Source: Methanosarcina mazei S-6 (GTDB lineage: Archaea; Halobacteriota; Methanosarcinia; Methanosarcinales; Methanosarcinaceae). Taken from it: a stretch of 64,000 nt of DNA. The translations under genes and the position numbers were made by a program. Within the stretch, counting starts at the first letter, position 1. Each line of letters opens with the position of its first letter. Below, in pieces: positions 53,984-64,000 of this stretch. The stretch spans positions 2,976,001 through 3,040,000 of the forward strand of contig NZ_CP009512.1 of assembly GCF_000970205.1 (NCBI RefSeq). Reading direction: 5' to 3'. A model generated the notes under the pieces. The model did not search any database. It was not told the origin of the DNA and saw nothing but the letters and a program-made list of their open reading frames with translations.

Positions 53984-56626
53984 ATGGCAAACGTACCTCC
54001 AATTCCTAAAAGAATTTCTTCTATCAAATTCGGCTTAATGTCCCCAAAAGAAATCCGTAAGATGAGTGCAACCCCCATTATCACGGCTGACACTTATGAT
54101 GACGACGGGTTTCCAATTGACATGGGGCTTATGGACACAAAACTCGGGGTTATTGACCCCGGGCTTCGCTGCAAGACCTGCTCTGGCAGGGCGGGTGAGT
54201 GTCCTGGACACTTCGGGCACATTGAACTTGTTGCCCCTGTTGTCCATGTAGGTTTTAACAAAGTAATCAGAAAACTTCTCAGGGCAACCTGCAGGAAATG
54301 CAGCAAGATCCTTCTGGAACCGGCACAGAAGCAGCAGTTTCTGGACCAGCTTACTGCAGTCGAAGAGATCGGGCACATGCCTGATGACCTGATTAATGAA
54401 GTATATAAAGAAGCCAGCAAGGTGAAAAACTGCCCTTACTGCAATGAAGAACAACTTGAAATCAAGTTCGAAAAGCCCAGCGAGTACCTGGAAAACGGAG
54501 AGAAGCTGACCCCTACCGAGATAAGGGACCGCTTTGAAAACATCCCTGACGAAGATATAAGGGTTGTAGGGATGGACCCGAAAAACGCAAGGCCTGAATG
54601 GATGATCCTTACAGTCCTGCCGGTACCCCCTGTTACCGTACGTCCTTCAATTACACTGGAATCCGGGCAGCGCAGTGAAGACGACCTGACCCACAAGCTG
54701 GTAGACATTATCAGGATCAACCAGCGGTTCCAGGAAAACAGGGAAGCAGGAGCTCCACAGCTTATCATTGAGGACCTCTGGGAACTTCTCCAGTATCACG
54801 TTACCACATTCTTTGACAACTCGGTTTCAGGAATTCCGCCTGCAAGGCACAGGTCTGGAAGGCCTCTCAAGACCCTCTCCCAGCGTTTAAAAGGTAAAGA
54901 AGGGAGGTTCAGGGGAAGCCTGTCAGGTAAGCGTGTTAACTTCTCAGCCCGTACTGTTATCTCCCCTGACCCGAACCTCAGCATAAACGAAGTCGGTGTG
55001 CCCATGCCCATTGCAAAGATCCTGACAATGCCTGCAGTGGTGACCCCAAGGAACATCGAACAGCTCAAGGTCTATGTAAGGAATGGTGAAGATATCCACC
55101 CGGGAGCAAACTACGTTTTCAGGTCAGACGGCAGGCGCATAAAAGTAACCAATATGAATAAGGAAGACCTCGCCGAGAAGCTGGAATTCGGCTGGACTGT
55201 GGAGCGCCAGTTAAAAGACGGCGATACTGTGCTTTTCAACAGGCAGCCGTCTCTTCACAAAATGAGTATCATGGCACACTCAGTAAAGGTGCTGCCGAAC
55301 AAAACTTTCAGGCTGAACCCTGCTGTCTGTCCTCCGTATAACGCTGACTTTGACGGGGACGAAATGAACATGCACGCCCTCCAGACAGAAGAGTCAAGGG
55401 CTGAGGCAAAGATCCTCATGCAGGTCCAGGAGAACATCCTTTCCCCGCGTTTCGGAGGTCCCATTATCGGAGGGATCCACGACCACATTTCGGGTCTTTT
55501 CCTGCTGACCCGTTTTGAAAACAGAATTTCCAGTTTTGATGCTTACGACCTTCTCAGGAAGAGCAGCGCACGCAGCCTGCCTGAACCTGCAGGGCATGAT
55601 GAGTACGGAAAACCGTACTGGACAGGAAAACAGATCTTCAGCCAGATCCTGCCTGAAGGTCTCAATGCAGAGTTCTCAGCTCAGGTCTGCTCACACTGCG
55701 ATACCTGCAAGAAAGAAGAATGCCCGAACGATGCCTATGTGGTAATCCGGGATGGAAAACTCATTACAGGTACCGTAGACGAAGCGGCAATAGGGGCTTT
55801 CAAAGGAAAGATTCAGGACCGCATCATCAAGGAAATTGGCCCCGAAGCAGGAGCCCGCTTTGTGGATGACATGACTAAACTGGCAATCAGGGCAATCATG
55901 CGCACGGGACTGAGTTTCGGAATTGCTGATGAAGATATCCCGAAAGAAGCCAGGATCCAGATCAATGAGGTCCTCACAGAGGCTGAAGATGCCGTGCAGA
56001 ACCTTATCAAGTCATACATAAATAAAGAGCTTGACCCCCTCCCGGGAAGGACCCTTGACGAAACAATTGAAATGAGTATCATGCAGAAGCTGGGTAAAGC
56101 CAGAGACAAGACTGGTAACATAGCAGACAGCCACATGGGTCTTGAAAACTCTGCAGTTATTATGGCTCGTTCGGGAGCCAGAGGTTCTATCCTCAACCTT
56201 ACTCAGATGGCAGCCTGTGTCGGCCAGCAGGCAGTGCGTGGTGAGCGCATCCGCAGAGGGTATGCAGGCAGAACCCTGCCCCACTTCCTTGAAGGTGACC
56301 TGGGATCAGATGCCCACGGATTCGTTAAGGCAAGCTACAAGAGCGGGCTCAACCCGACCGAGTATTTCTTCCACGCCATCGGTGGTAGAGAAGGTCTTGT
56401 GGACACTGCGGTCAGGACATCGCAGTCAGGTTACCTGCAGAGAAGACTTGTCAATGCCCTTCAGGACCTTGAGGTCCAGTACGACCTTACAGTAAGGGAT
56501 ACAAGAGGTGTGCTTGTACAGTTCAAGTACGGGGAAGATGGAATTAACCCGACAAAGAGTGATTTCAGCAAACCCGACACTATCCACAGGATTGTCCGTT
56601 CCGTAGTAAACAAGGAGGTGGCATGA
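53984..56626 (+). CDS. rpoA1: DNA-directed RNA polymerase subunit A' (Rpo1N)
   Basis: N-terminal part of the largest polymerase subunit, 880 residues. It carries the catalytic magnesium site YNADFDGDEMNMH near residue 455 and the clamp zinc motifs (CKTCSGRAGECPGHFGH near residue 60; CRKCSK). RHRSGRPLKTLSQRLKGKEG marks the lid/rudder region. Bridge-helix-region sequence (GREGLVDTAVRTSQSGYLQRR) lies near the C-terminus. The protein is complete. A GTGAGGTGG ribosome-binding site precedes the ATG. The last codons overlap the start of rpoA2 by 4 bp, which suggests translational coupling. Confidence 0.98.
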   Translation: MANVPPIPKRISSIKFGLMSPKEIRKMSATPIITADTYDDDGFPIDMGLMDTKLGVIDPGLRCKTCSGRAGECPGHFGHIELVAPVVHVGFNKVIRKLLRATCRKCSKILLEPAQKQQFLDQLTAVEEIGHMPDDLINEVYKEASKVKNCPYCNEEQLEIKFEKPSEYLENGEKLTPTEIRDRFENIPDEDIRVVGMDPKNARPEWMILTVLPVPPVTVRPSITLESGQRSEDDLTHKLVDIIRINQRFQENREAGAPQLIIEDLWELLQYHVTTFFDNSVSGIPPARHRSGRPLKTLSQRLKGKEGRFRGSLSGKRVNFSARTVISPDPNLSINEVGVPMPIAKILTMPAVVTPRNIEQLKVYVRNGEDIHPGANYVFRSDGRRIKVTNMNKEDLAEKLEFGWTVERQLKDGDTVLFNRQPSLHKMSIMAHSVKVLPNKTFRLNPAVCPPYNADFDGDEMNMHALQTEESRAEAKILMQVQENILSPRFGGPIIGGIHDHISGLFLLTRFENRISSFDAYDLLRKSSARSLPEPAGHDEYGKPYWTGKQIFSQILPEGLNAEFSAQVCSHCDTCKKEECPNDAYVVIRDGKLITGTVDEAAIGAFKGKIQDRIIKEIGPEAGARFVDDMTKLAIRAIMRTGLSFGIADEDIPKEARIQINEVLTEAEDAVQNLIKSYINKELDPLPGRTLDETIEMSIMQKLGKARDKTGNIADSHMGLENSAVIMARSGARGSILNLTQMAACVGQQAVRGERIRRGYAGRTLPHFLEGDLGSDAHGFVKASYKSGLNPTEYFFHAIGGREGLVDTAVRTSQSGYLQRRLVNALQDLEVQYDLTVRDTRGVLVQFKYGEDGINPTKSDFSKPDTIHRIVRSVVNKEVA

Positions 56627-57849
56627 TGAGCATCAGCGAAGCCACAGTAGACAGCATGATAAAGGACCTTCCACTTCCTTCTAACATTTTAAAAACTCTG
56701 AGGGACGATGTTATCAAGGCAGGGGTAAGCAAAAAAGAAATGGAAGAGATTATAGAAAGGGTAATGGAAGAATATACGGTCTCGTGCATTGAGCCCTGTG
56801 ACGCTGCTGGAGTTGTTGCAGCCCAGTCAATAGGAGAACCGGGCACTCAGATGACGATGCGTACCTTCCACTACGCCGGTGTGGCTGAGATTAACGTTAC
56901 CCTGGGTCTTCCTCGTTTGATTGAAATCGTGGATGCAAGGAAGATTCCGAGCACTCCTATGATGACAATTGCCCTTTCCAAAGAACACCCGGAAGACTAT
57001 GCTTACGACAGGGAAAAGACAAGAGCCCTTGCATGGGAGATTGAAGCAACCAAAATAGACCATATCGCTGACGTTACCACTGACCTTTCCCAGATGAAGC
57101 TTATAATAGACCTGCACGAAAAAGCAATGGAAGGCAGGAATATTACAATAGACCGGGTAAAGGAGAAGTTCAATGAAGAGCTCAATGTCCTGGTCAGCAT
57201 CTCTCCTGATATAGACAACCAGATTGTTATCACTCCCGGAGAGCCTTCTTACAGGGAACTGCTCCAGCTTGCAAAGAGCATCCATAATGTTACCCTCAAA
57301 GGCATAGAAGGGATCAAAAGAGTCGTGGTCCGAAAAGAGGGCGAAGAATATACCCTGTATACAGAAGGGTCGGCTCTTCGTGAAGTCCTGCAGTTTGAAG
57401 GCGTGGACAGGACCAGAACCAGCACAAACAACATTAACGAAATTTACGAAGTGTTGGGGATCGAGGCTGCAAGAAACGCAATCATCAAGGAGGCTACGGA
57501 TACCCTGCGTGAACAGGGTCTTACCGTGGACATCAGGCACATCATGCTTGTGGCAGACCTTATGACTTCGGACGGGGAAGTAAAACAGATAGGCAGGCAC
57601 GGTATTTCAGGTGAAAAGGCAAGTGTATTTGCCCGTGCGGCTTTCGAAGTTACTGTGAACCATCTTCTCGATGCAGGTATGCGCGGATACGTGGACCAGC
57701 TGCAGGGTGTTACGGAAAACATCATTGTCGGCCAGCCGATCCGCATGGGTACGGGAGACGTACACCTTATAAGCAGAAAAGCAGAGAAAGTGGTGGAAGT
57801 ACCACCGGAAATCGAAACAGCAGAAGAAATTGAAGTCGAAGAGGGGTGA
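56623..57849 (+). CDS. rpoA2: DNA-directed RNA polymerase subunit A'' (Rpo1C)
   Basis: C-terminal part of the largest polymerase subunit, 408 residues. It holds the trigger loop and jaw: EPCDAAGVVAAQSIGEPGTQ, MTMRTFHYAGVAEINVTLGL and the later GRHGISGEKASVFARAAFE. The start ATG at 56623 overlaps the rpoA1 stop; a second ATG follows directly at 56626. Archaeal A'/A'' splitting explains the two genes. The C-terminal tail is rich in Glu. A GC-rich hairpin follows the stop codon. Confidence 0.97.
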   Translation: MMSISEATVDSMIKDLPLPSNILKTLRDDVIKAGVSKKEMEEIIERVMEEYTVSCIEPCDAAGVVAAQSIGEPGTQMTMRTFHYAGVAEINVTLGLPRLIEIVDARKIPSTPMMTIALSKEHPEDYAYDREKTRALAWEIEATKIDHIADVTTDLSQMKLIIDLHEKAMEGRNITIDRVKEKFNEELNVLVSISPDIDNQIVITPGEPSYRELLQLAKSIHNVTLKGIEGIKRVVVRKEGEEYTLYTEGSALREVLQFEGVDRTRTSTNNINEIYEVLGIEAARNAIIKEATDTLREQGLTVDIRHIMLVADLMTSDGEVKQIGRHGISGEKASVFARAAFEVTVNHLLDAGMRGYVDQLQGVTENIIVGQPIRMGTGDVHLISRKAEKVVEVPPEIETAEEIEVEEG

Positions 57850-57850
57850 A

Positions 57851-57868
57851 GTCCGGTAAAACCCGGAC
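57851..57868 (+). terminator. Hairpin after rpoA2
   Basis: GTCCGG and CCGGAC form a 6-bp GC-rich stem around a 6-nt loop, starting just after the rpoA2 stop. No T run follows directly, so it may be a processing or attenuation structure rather than a terminator. A 230-bp gap precedes rpl30e, and a fresh promoter there is likely. Confidence 0.4.
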
Positions 57869-58098
57869 ACGACCTATAATTATTTAAATGTATAATCTGA
57901 TACAGGACGGGTCCATATCGGACACATATTACCTTAATAAACTTCATCAAATCCTGCTGCAGAAACTTGAGTCCGCGAGGCTCATAACCAGAAAATTGAT
58001 ATAAGGCATCAGGTATTTAGAGTACCATATACTCACCGAGCTTGGAATCTTTATTTAGAAAGAGATAGAGTAGACGAGCGAATTTGAGACGAGAGTTG

Positions 58099-58395
58099 AT
58101 GAAAATGAAGATTAATGTTGATAAATCTCTTATTAAGGCTGTGAAAACAGGAAAAGTAATAATCGGAGCCAACAGGACCGTTGATGCAGCAGAAAATGGC
58201 TCAGCAAAAATGGTGGTTCTGGCATCAAACTGCCCGGCAGATATTAAGAAGAAAGTTCAGGAAACAAATGTTCCGGTTCTTGAATACGAAGGCACAAGTG
58301 TGGAACTCGGGCCCGTATGCGGAAAGCCGTTCACGATTGCAGCCATGGCAATCCTTGATGCAGGCGAATCAGATATACTTGCAGCTACAGCTTGA
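58099..58395 (+). CDS. rpl30e: Ribosomal protein L30e
   Basis: Large-subunit protein of the L7Ae/L30e RNA-binding family, 98 residues. The family pattern is clear: [20 protein letters not shown] at the N-terminus, [30 protein letters not shown] and a C-terminal [10 protein letters not shown]. An in-frame TTG at 58084 would add five residues, but ATG 58099 (or 58105) fits the family. It sits between the polymerase genes and nusA, the standard archaeal order. Confidence 0.95.
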   Translation: MKMKINVDKSLIKAVKTGKVIIGANRTVDAAENGSAKMVVLASNCPADIKKKVQETNVPVLEYEGTSVELGPVCGKPFTIAAMAILDAGESDILAATA

Positions 58396-58415
58396 GAAAA
58401 AGGAGTTGCAGCGTC

Positions 58416-58841
58416 TTGGGTGAAATAAGACTTACTGCAGAAAGCATCCAGTACATTGCATTGTTTGAAAACATGACACGGGCCAAGATACTTGACTGTA
58501 TCCCGGAAGAGGAAAGGCTTGTGTATGTTGTAAAGCAGGGCGATATGGGGCTTGCAATAGGCAAAAACGGAGAAAATATAAACCGTGTTAAAAAAGCCCT
58601 GGACAAACCCATTGAGCTTGTGGAGTATTCAGAGGATCCTGTAACTTTTATCAAGAACGCCTTCGGACCGGTATCTGTAAGTTCAGTGAACCTTACAAAT
58701 AAAAATGGCAAGCGATTAGCTTATGTAGAGGTACCCAATAAAGAGAAGGGACTTGCCATCGGTCGCAACGGTAAGAATATAGAGAAAGTGAAAATGCTTG
58801 CACGTCGTCATCACAATATAGAAGACGTGATCCTGCAGTGA
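58416..58841 (+). CDS. nusA: NusA-like KH-domain transcription elongation protein
   Basis: Short archaeal NusA of 141 residues, containing only the two KH RNA-binding domains and lacking the bacterial N-terminal domain. Both GxxG loops are visible, AIGKNGENIN near residue 51 and AIGRNGKNIE near residue 117. The open frame starts at 58392, but the TTG at 58416 (MGEIRLTAES) has AAGGAG about 10 nt upstream and gives the family-like N-terminus. It probably binds nascent RNA during transcription of the ribosomal genes. It lies 20 bp after rpl30e. Confidence 0.92.
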   Translation: MGEIRLTAESIQYIALFENMTRAKILDCIPEEERLVYVVKQGDMGLAIGKNGENINRVKKALDKPIELVEYSEDPVTFIKNAFGPVSVSSVNLTNKNGKRLAYVEVPNKEKGLAIGRNGKNIEKVKMLARRHHNIEDVILQ

Positions 58842-58922
58842 TATCCCTTTAATTTACGTTGATCCATTAATCCGGCGTTGAAGGACAATTCTTGCATTTG
58901 ATGCAAAATCAGGAAACTGTGA

Positions 58923-59941
<1,019 letters not shown>

Positions 59942-60004
59942 TCGTTTACGGGCCTTTCCTGAATAAACATATAAACATTCACATTTTGCTTAAAAGGTAT
60001 TAGC

Positions 60005-62197
60005 ATGGGACGAAGAAAGAAAATGGTCGAGCGTGTGACAACGCTCATGAACGATCCGCAGAGGATCAGAAACATAGGAATCGTTGCACACATTGACCAC
60101 GGTAAAACCACATTATCGGACAACCTGTTAGCAGGCGCAGGCATGATTTCCAAGGAACTTGCCGGAAGACAGCTATTCATGGACTCCGATGAAGAGGAAC
60201 AGGCAAGAGGTATTACAATTGATGCCTCCAACGTTTCCATGGTTCACACATTCGATAATGAAGACTACCTGATCAACCTTATAGACACACCGGGTCACGT
60301 TGACTTCGGTGGAGACGTTACCCGTGCCATGAGAGCAGTAGACGGTGCGGTAGTGGTAGTTGACGCAGTAGAAGGCACTATGCCCCAGACCGAGACTGTG
60401 CTGAGGCAGGCTCTCAGGGAACACGTAAGGCCCGTGCTTTTCGTTAACAAGGTAGACAGGCTCATCAATGAGCTGCAGGTCGATTCCCAGGAAATGCAGG
60501 TCCGCCTCGGAAAGGTCATTGACCACGTTAACAAACTCATCAAGAACATGAACCCCGAAAAGTTCAAGGCAGGCTGGAAAGTAGATGCTGCAGCCGGAAC
60601 CGTAGCTTTCGGGTCAGCCCTTTACAACTGGGCAATCAGCGTTCCTATGATGAAGAAGACCGGGGTTTCCTTTAATGATGTATATGAATACTGTAAAGCC
60701 GGAGATATGAAGACCCTGGCAGAAAAGTGCCCTCTGCACGAAGCTGTCCTTGACATGGTTATTCACTTCCTGCCAAACCCTCTTGTAGCTCAGCAGGGAA
60801 GAGTGAAGGTCATCTGGCACGGAGACGAGAACTCCGAGGTCGGAAAGTCCATGACCCATGCACATGCAGATGGAGACCTCGCATTCATGGTAACCGACAT
60901 TTCCGTTGACCCCCACGCAGGAGAAGTCGCAACAGGAAGGCTGTTCAGCGGATCTCTTACCCGTGGTATGGAAGTTTACACCTCAGGGACTGCAAAGAAG
61001 AGCAGAGTCCAGCAGGTAGGCATCTTCATGGGTCCGGAAAGGCTTGAAGTGGACAAGATCCCTGCAGGAAACATTGCTGCAGTTACCGGATTAAAGGACG
61101 CAATCGTAGGTTCCACCGTAACAACTCTTGACGGAATGACTCCTTTCGAAAGCATCAGGCACGTAAGCGAACCTGTGGTGACAGTGGCTGTAGAAGCAAA
61201 ACACACCAAAGACCTCCCCAAGCTTATTGAGGTTCTCAGGCAGGTAGCAAAGGAAGACCCGACTCTCCAGATTACTCTGGACGAGGAAACCGGGGAACAC
61301 CTGATGGCAGGTATGGGTGAACTTCACCTTGAAGTCATTGCCCACAGGATCGAAAGGGACAAGAACGTGGAAATCACCACAAGCAAGCCTATTGTCGTTT
61401 ACCGGGAAACAATAAAGAAGAAGACTGAACCCATTGAAGGGAAGTCTCCGAACAGGCACAACAGATTCTATATCTCTGTTGAGCCCCTTGACCTCGAGAT
61501 TGTCAGCGCAATCAAGGAAGGGGAAATCACTATGAACATGCCTGAACTTGAGAGGAGACAGAAACTTATTGAGCTCGGCATGGACAAAGAACAGGCAAAA
61601 GGCATTGCCGGCATCTTCAATTCCAATATCTTCATCGATCAGACCAAAGGTATCCAGTACCTTAATGAAACCATGGAACTGGTGCTTGACGGGTTTGAAG
61701 AGGTTATGCGTGCAGGCCCGCTTACCAGGGAACCTGTGGCTAATGTAAAATGCGTACTTGTAGATGCAAAGCTCCACGAAGACGCAATCCACAGAGGTCC
61801 TGCTCAGATTATCCCTGCATCAAGGCAGGCAATCCAGGCTGGTATGCTCATGGCAGAGGACAGCCTTCTTGAACCTTACCAGAAGGTCTTTGTCCAGGTA
61901 CCCCAGCTCCTTATGGGTGGTGCAACAAAGGAACTTCAGGGCCGCCGTGGTGTTATCCTTAACATGACCACAGAGGGAGACCTGGCAATTATCGAAGCAA
62001 GAGTACCTGTGGCTGAGATGTTCGGATTTGCCGGAGAGATAAGGTCAGCAACCGAAGGACGTGCCATGTGGAGCACTGAGTTCGGAGGCTTTGACGTTGT
62101 GCCGTCAAGCATCCTGACCGAAATTGTTGGCCAGATCAGAGAAAGGAAGGGTCTGAAGAAGGATCTTCCCAAAGCTTCTGACTACCTTTCAATGTAA
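60005..62197 (+). CDS. fusA: Elongation factor 2
   Basis: GTPase that drives ribosomal translocation, 730 residues. G-motifs: [12 protein letters not shown] near residue 27, [17 protein letters not shown] near residue 95, and NKVDR near residue 150. The diphthamide histidine lies in [15 protein letters not shown] near residue 597, so modification by the diphthamide pathway is expected. All five domains are present and the protein ends ASDYLSM. The ATG at 60005 follows AAAGGTATTAGC. A strong hairpin starts at the stop codon. Confidence 0.98.
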   Translation: MGRRKKMVERVTTLMNDPQRIRNIGIVAHIDHGKTTLSDNLLAGAGMISKELAGRQLFMDSDEEEQARGITIDASNVSMVHTFDNEDYLINLIDTPGHVDFGGDVTRAMRAVDGAVVVVDAVEGTMPQTETVLRQALREHVRPVLFVNKVDRLINELQVDSQEMQVRLGKVIDHVNKLIKNMNPEKFKAGWKVDAAAGTVAFGSALYNWAISVPMMKKTGVSFNDVYEYCKAGDMKTLAEKCPLHEAVLDMVIHFLPNPLVAQQGRVKVIWHGDENSEVGKSMTHAHADGDLAFMVTDISVDPHAGEVATGRLFSGSLTRGMEVYTSGTAKKSRVQQVGIFMGPERLEVDKIPAGNIAAVTGLKDAIVGSTVTTLDGMTPFESIRHVSEPVVTVAVEAKHTKDLPKLIEVLRQVAKEDPTLQITLDEETGEHLMAGMGELHLEVIAHRIERDKNVEITTSKPIVVYRETIKKKTEPIEGKSPNRHNRFYISVEPLDLEIVSAIKEGEITMNMPELERRQKLIELGMDKEQAKGIAGIFNSNIFIDQTKGIQYLNETMELVLDGFEEVMRAGPLTREPVANVKCVLVDAKLHEDAIHRGPAQIIPASRQAIQAGMLMAEDSLLEPYQKVFVQVPQLLMGGATKELQGRRGVILNMTTEGDLAIIEARVPVAEMFGFAGEIRSATEGRAMWSTEFGGFDVVPSSILTEIVGQIRERKGLKKDLPKASDYLSM

Positions 62198-62216
62198 GCG
62201 GAACTATTTTCCGCTT
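62196..62216 (+). terminator. 8-bp hairpin at the fusA stop
   Basis: AAGCGGAA (62196-62203) and TTCCGCTT (62209-62216) pair perfectly around a 5-nt loop; the left arm overlaps the fusA stop codon. This separates fusA from the tuf transcription unit. Confidence 0.55.
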
Positions 62217-62551
62217 CACCTTATTCAGGCATAAACCGGATCACAAACTTTCCTGTCCGTTCACAGGAGAAAGATAAGGATGTCTTCAAAGAGAAGAGTC
62301 CAGAAATCTTTTGATGGTTAAGTCGATGGGAAAGGTTTAAAACAAGGTATGCCTATAATGGGGAAAACAGTCCAGGCCGCTGGAAATTCAAATCAATTTG
62401 ACCCGATAAATGTTCGAATCGGGAAATTTTAAGTAATGGTTGAAAGAAGACCGGAGAAGGTCTGATCATTACGAGATCTGCCCTAATATTAATATACTAT
62501 GATTAGATATAGCATTGAAACTCATCCAGAATTTATAAAGGAGAATAATAA
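62217..62551. promoter_or_regulatory. Leader/promoter region of tuf
   Basis: A 335-bp gene-free region. It contains a hairpin CCCGAT (62402-62407)/ATCGGG (62418-62423) whose loop reads AAATGTTCGA, followed by AAATTTT. A TATA-like TTAATATACTATG lies near 62490, which would start transcription close to the hairpin-free last 40 bp. The ribosome-binding site AAAGGAG precedes the tuf ATG. Confidence 0.45.

Positions 62552-64000
<1,449 letters not shown>

Noticed and set aside
62396-62430. tRNA-like T-arm (TGTTCGAATCGGG)
   Set aside because: No matching acceptor, D or anticodon arms surround it, so it is only a hairpin.

Overview
The window is a chromosomal segment of a methanogenic archaeon, almost certainly a Methanosarcina. 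The split RNA polymerase subunits (B''/B' and A'/A''), GatD, the archaeal CoA pathway (pantoate kinase and phosphopantothenate synthetase), a monofunctional CooS, PGF-CTERM surface proteins and MEDS-domain sensor kinases all point there, as do the long AT-rich intergenic regions. I cannot fix the species from sequence alone.

Layout. 1-6.6 kb: a partial methyltransferase (-), argH, gatD, and a sodium/solute symporter preceded by its 53-residue accessory protein. 6.6-9.3 kb: two tandem LarA-type genes (-) with duplicated promoters. 9.8-14 kb: a divergent carbon monoxide dehydrogenase (CooS), an UPF0173 metallo-hydrolase (-) and a conserved archaeal protein of unknown function. 14.2-19.1 kb: a TadA-like secretion ATPase with its TadC-like membrane partner. 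19.5-23.4 kb: two convergent secreted proteins with PGF-CTERM tails, with a decayed copy of the tadC 3' end between them. 24-29 kb (all -): PHP hydrolase, RlmE/FtsJ, a DUF1275 membrane protein, a Vms1-like release factor and a membrane protein of unknown function. 29.3-33.6 kb: coaBC, pantoate kinase and phosphopantothenate synthetase, then an HD hydrolase. 34.1-37 kb: a SAH/5'-deoxyadenosine deaminase and an AhcY-family hydrolase, together a SAH recycling route. 37.7-49.4 kb: three large paralogous MEDS/PAS/HisKA_2 sensor kinases. 49.8-64 kb: a structured leader, tRNA-Lys(TTT), and the conserved transcription/translation supercluster rpoH-rpoB2-rpoB1-rpoA1-rpoA2-rpl30e-nusA-rpsL-rpsG-fusA-tuf-rpsJ (the last cut by the window end).

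The most notable points are these. (1) CooS has Glu where the C-cluster cysteine (Cys295 of CODH-II) is expected, and a CX2C D-cluster motif. (2) A roughly 80-nt three-stem RNA element sits at the predicted transcription start in front of tRNA-Lys. (3) The sensor kinases form a tandem family whose middle sensory modules have been exchanged. (4) At least ten unrelated short tandem repeat arrays occur in the window (units of 4 to 46 bp), some in frame inside genes. (5) A remnant of tadC lies 1.9 kb downstream of the intact gene. (6) rpoB2 has no canonical start codon ahead of its conserved-looking N-terminus. No CRISPR array, insertion sequence or prophage was recognised.
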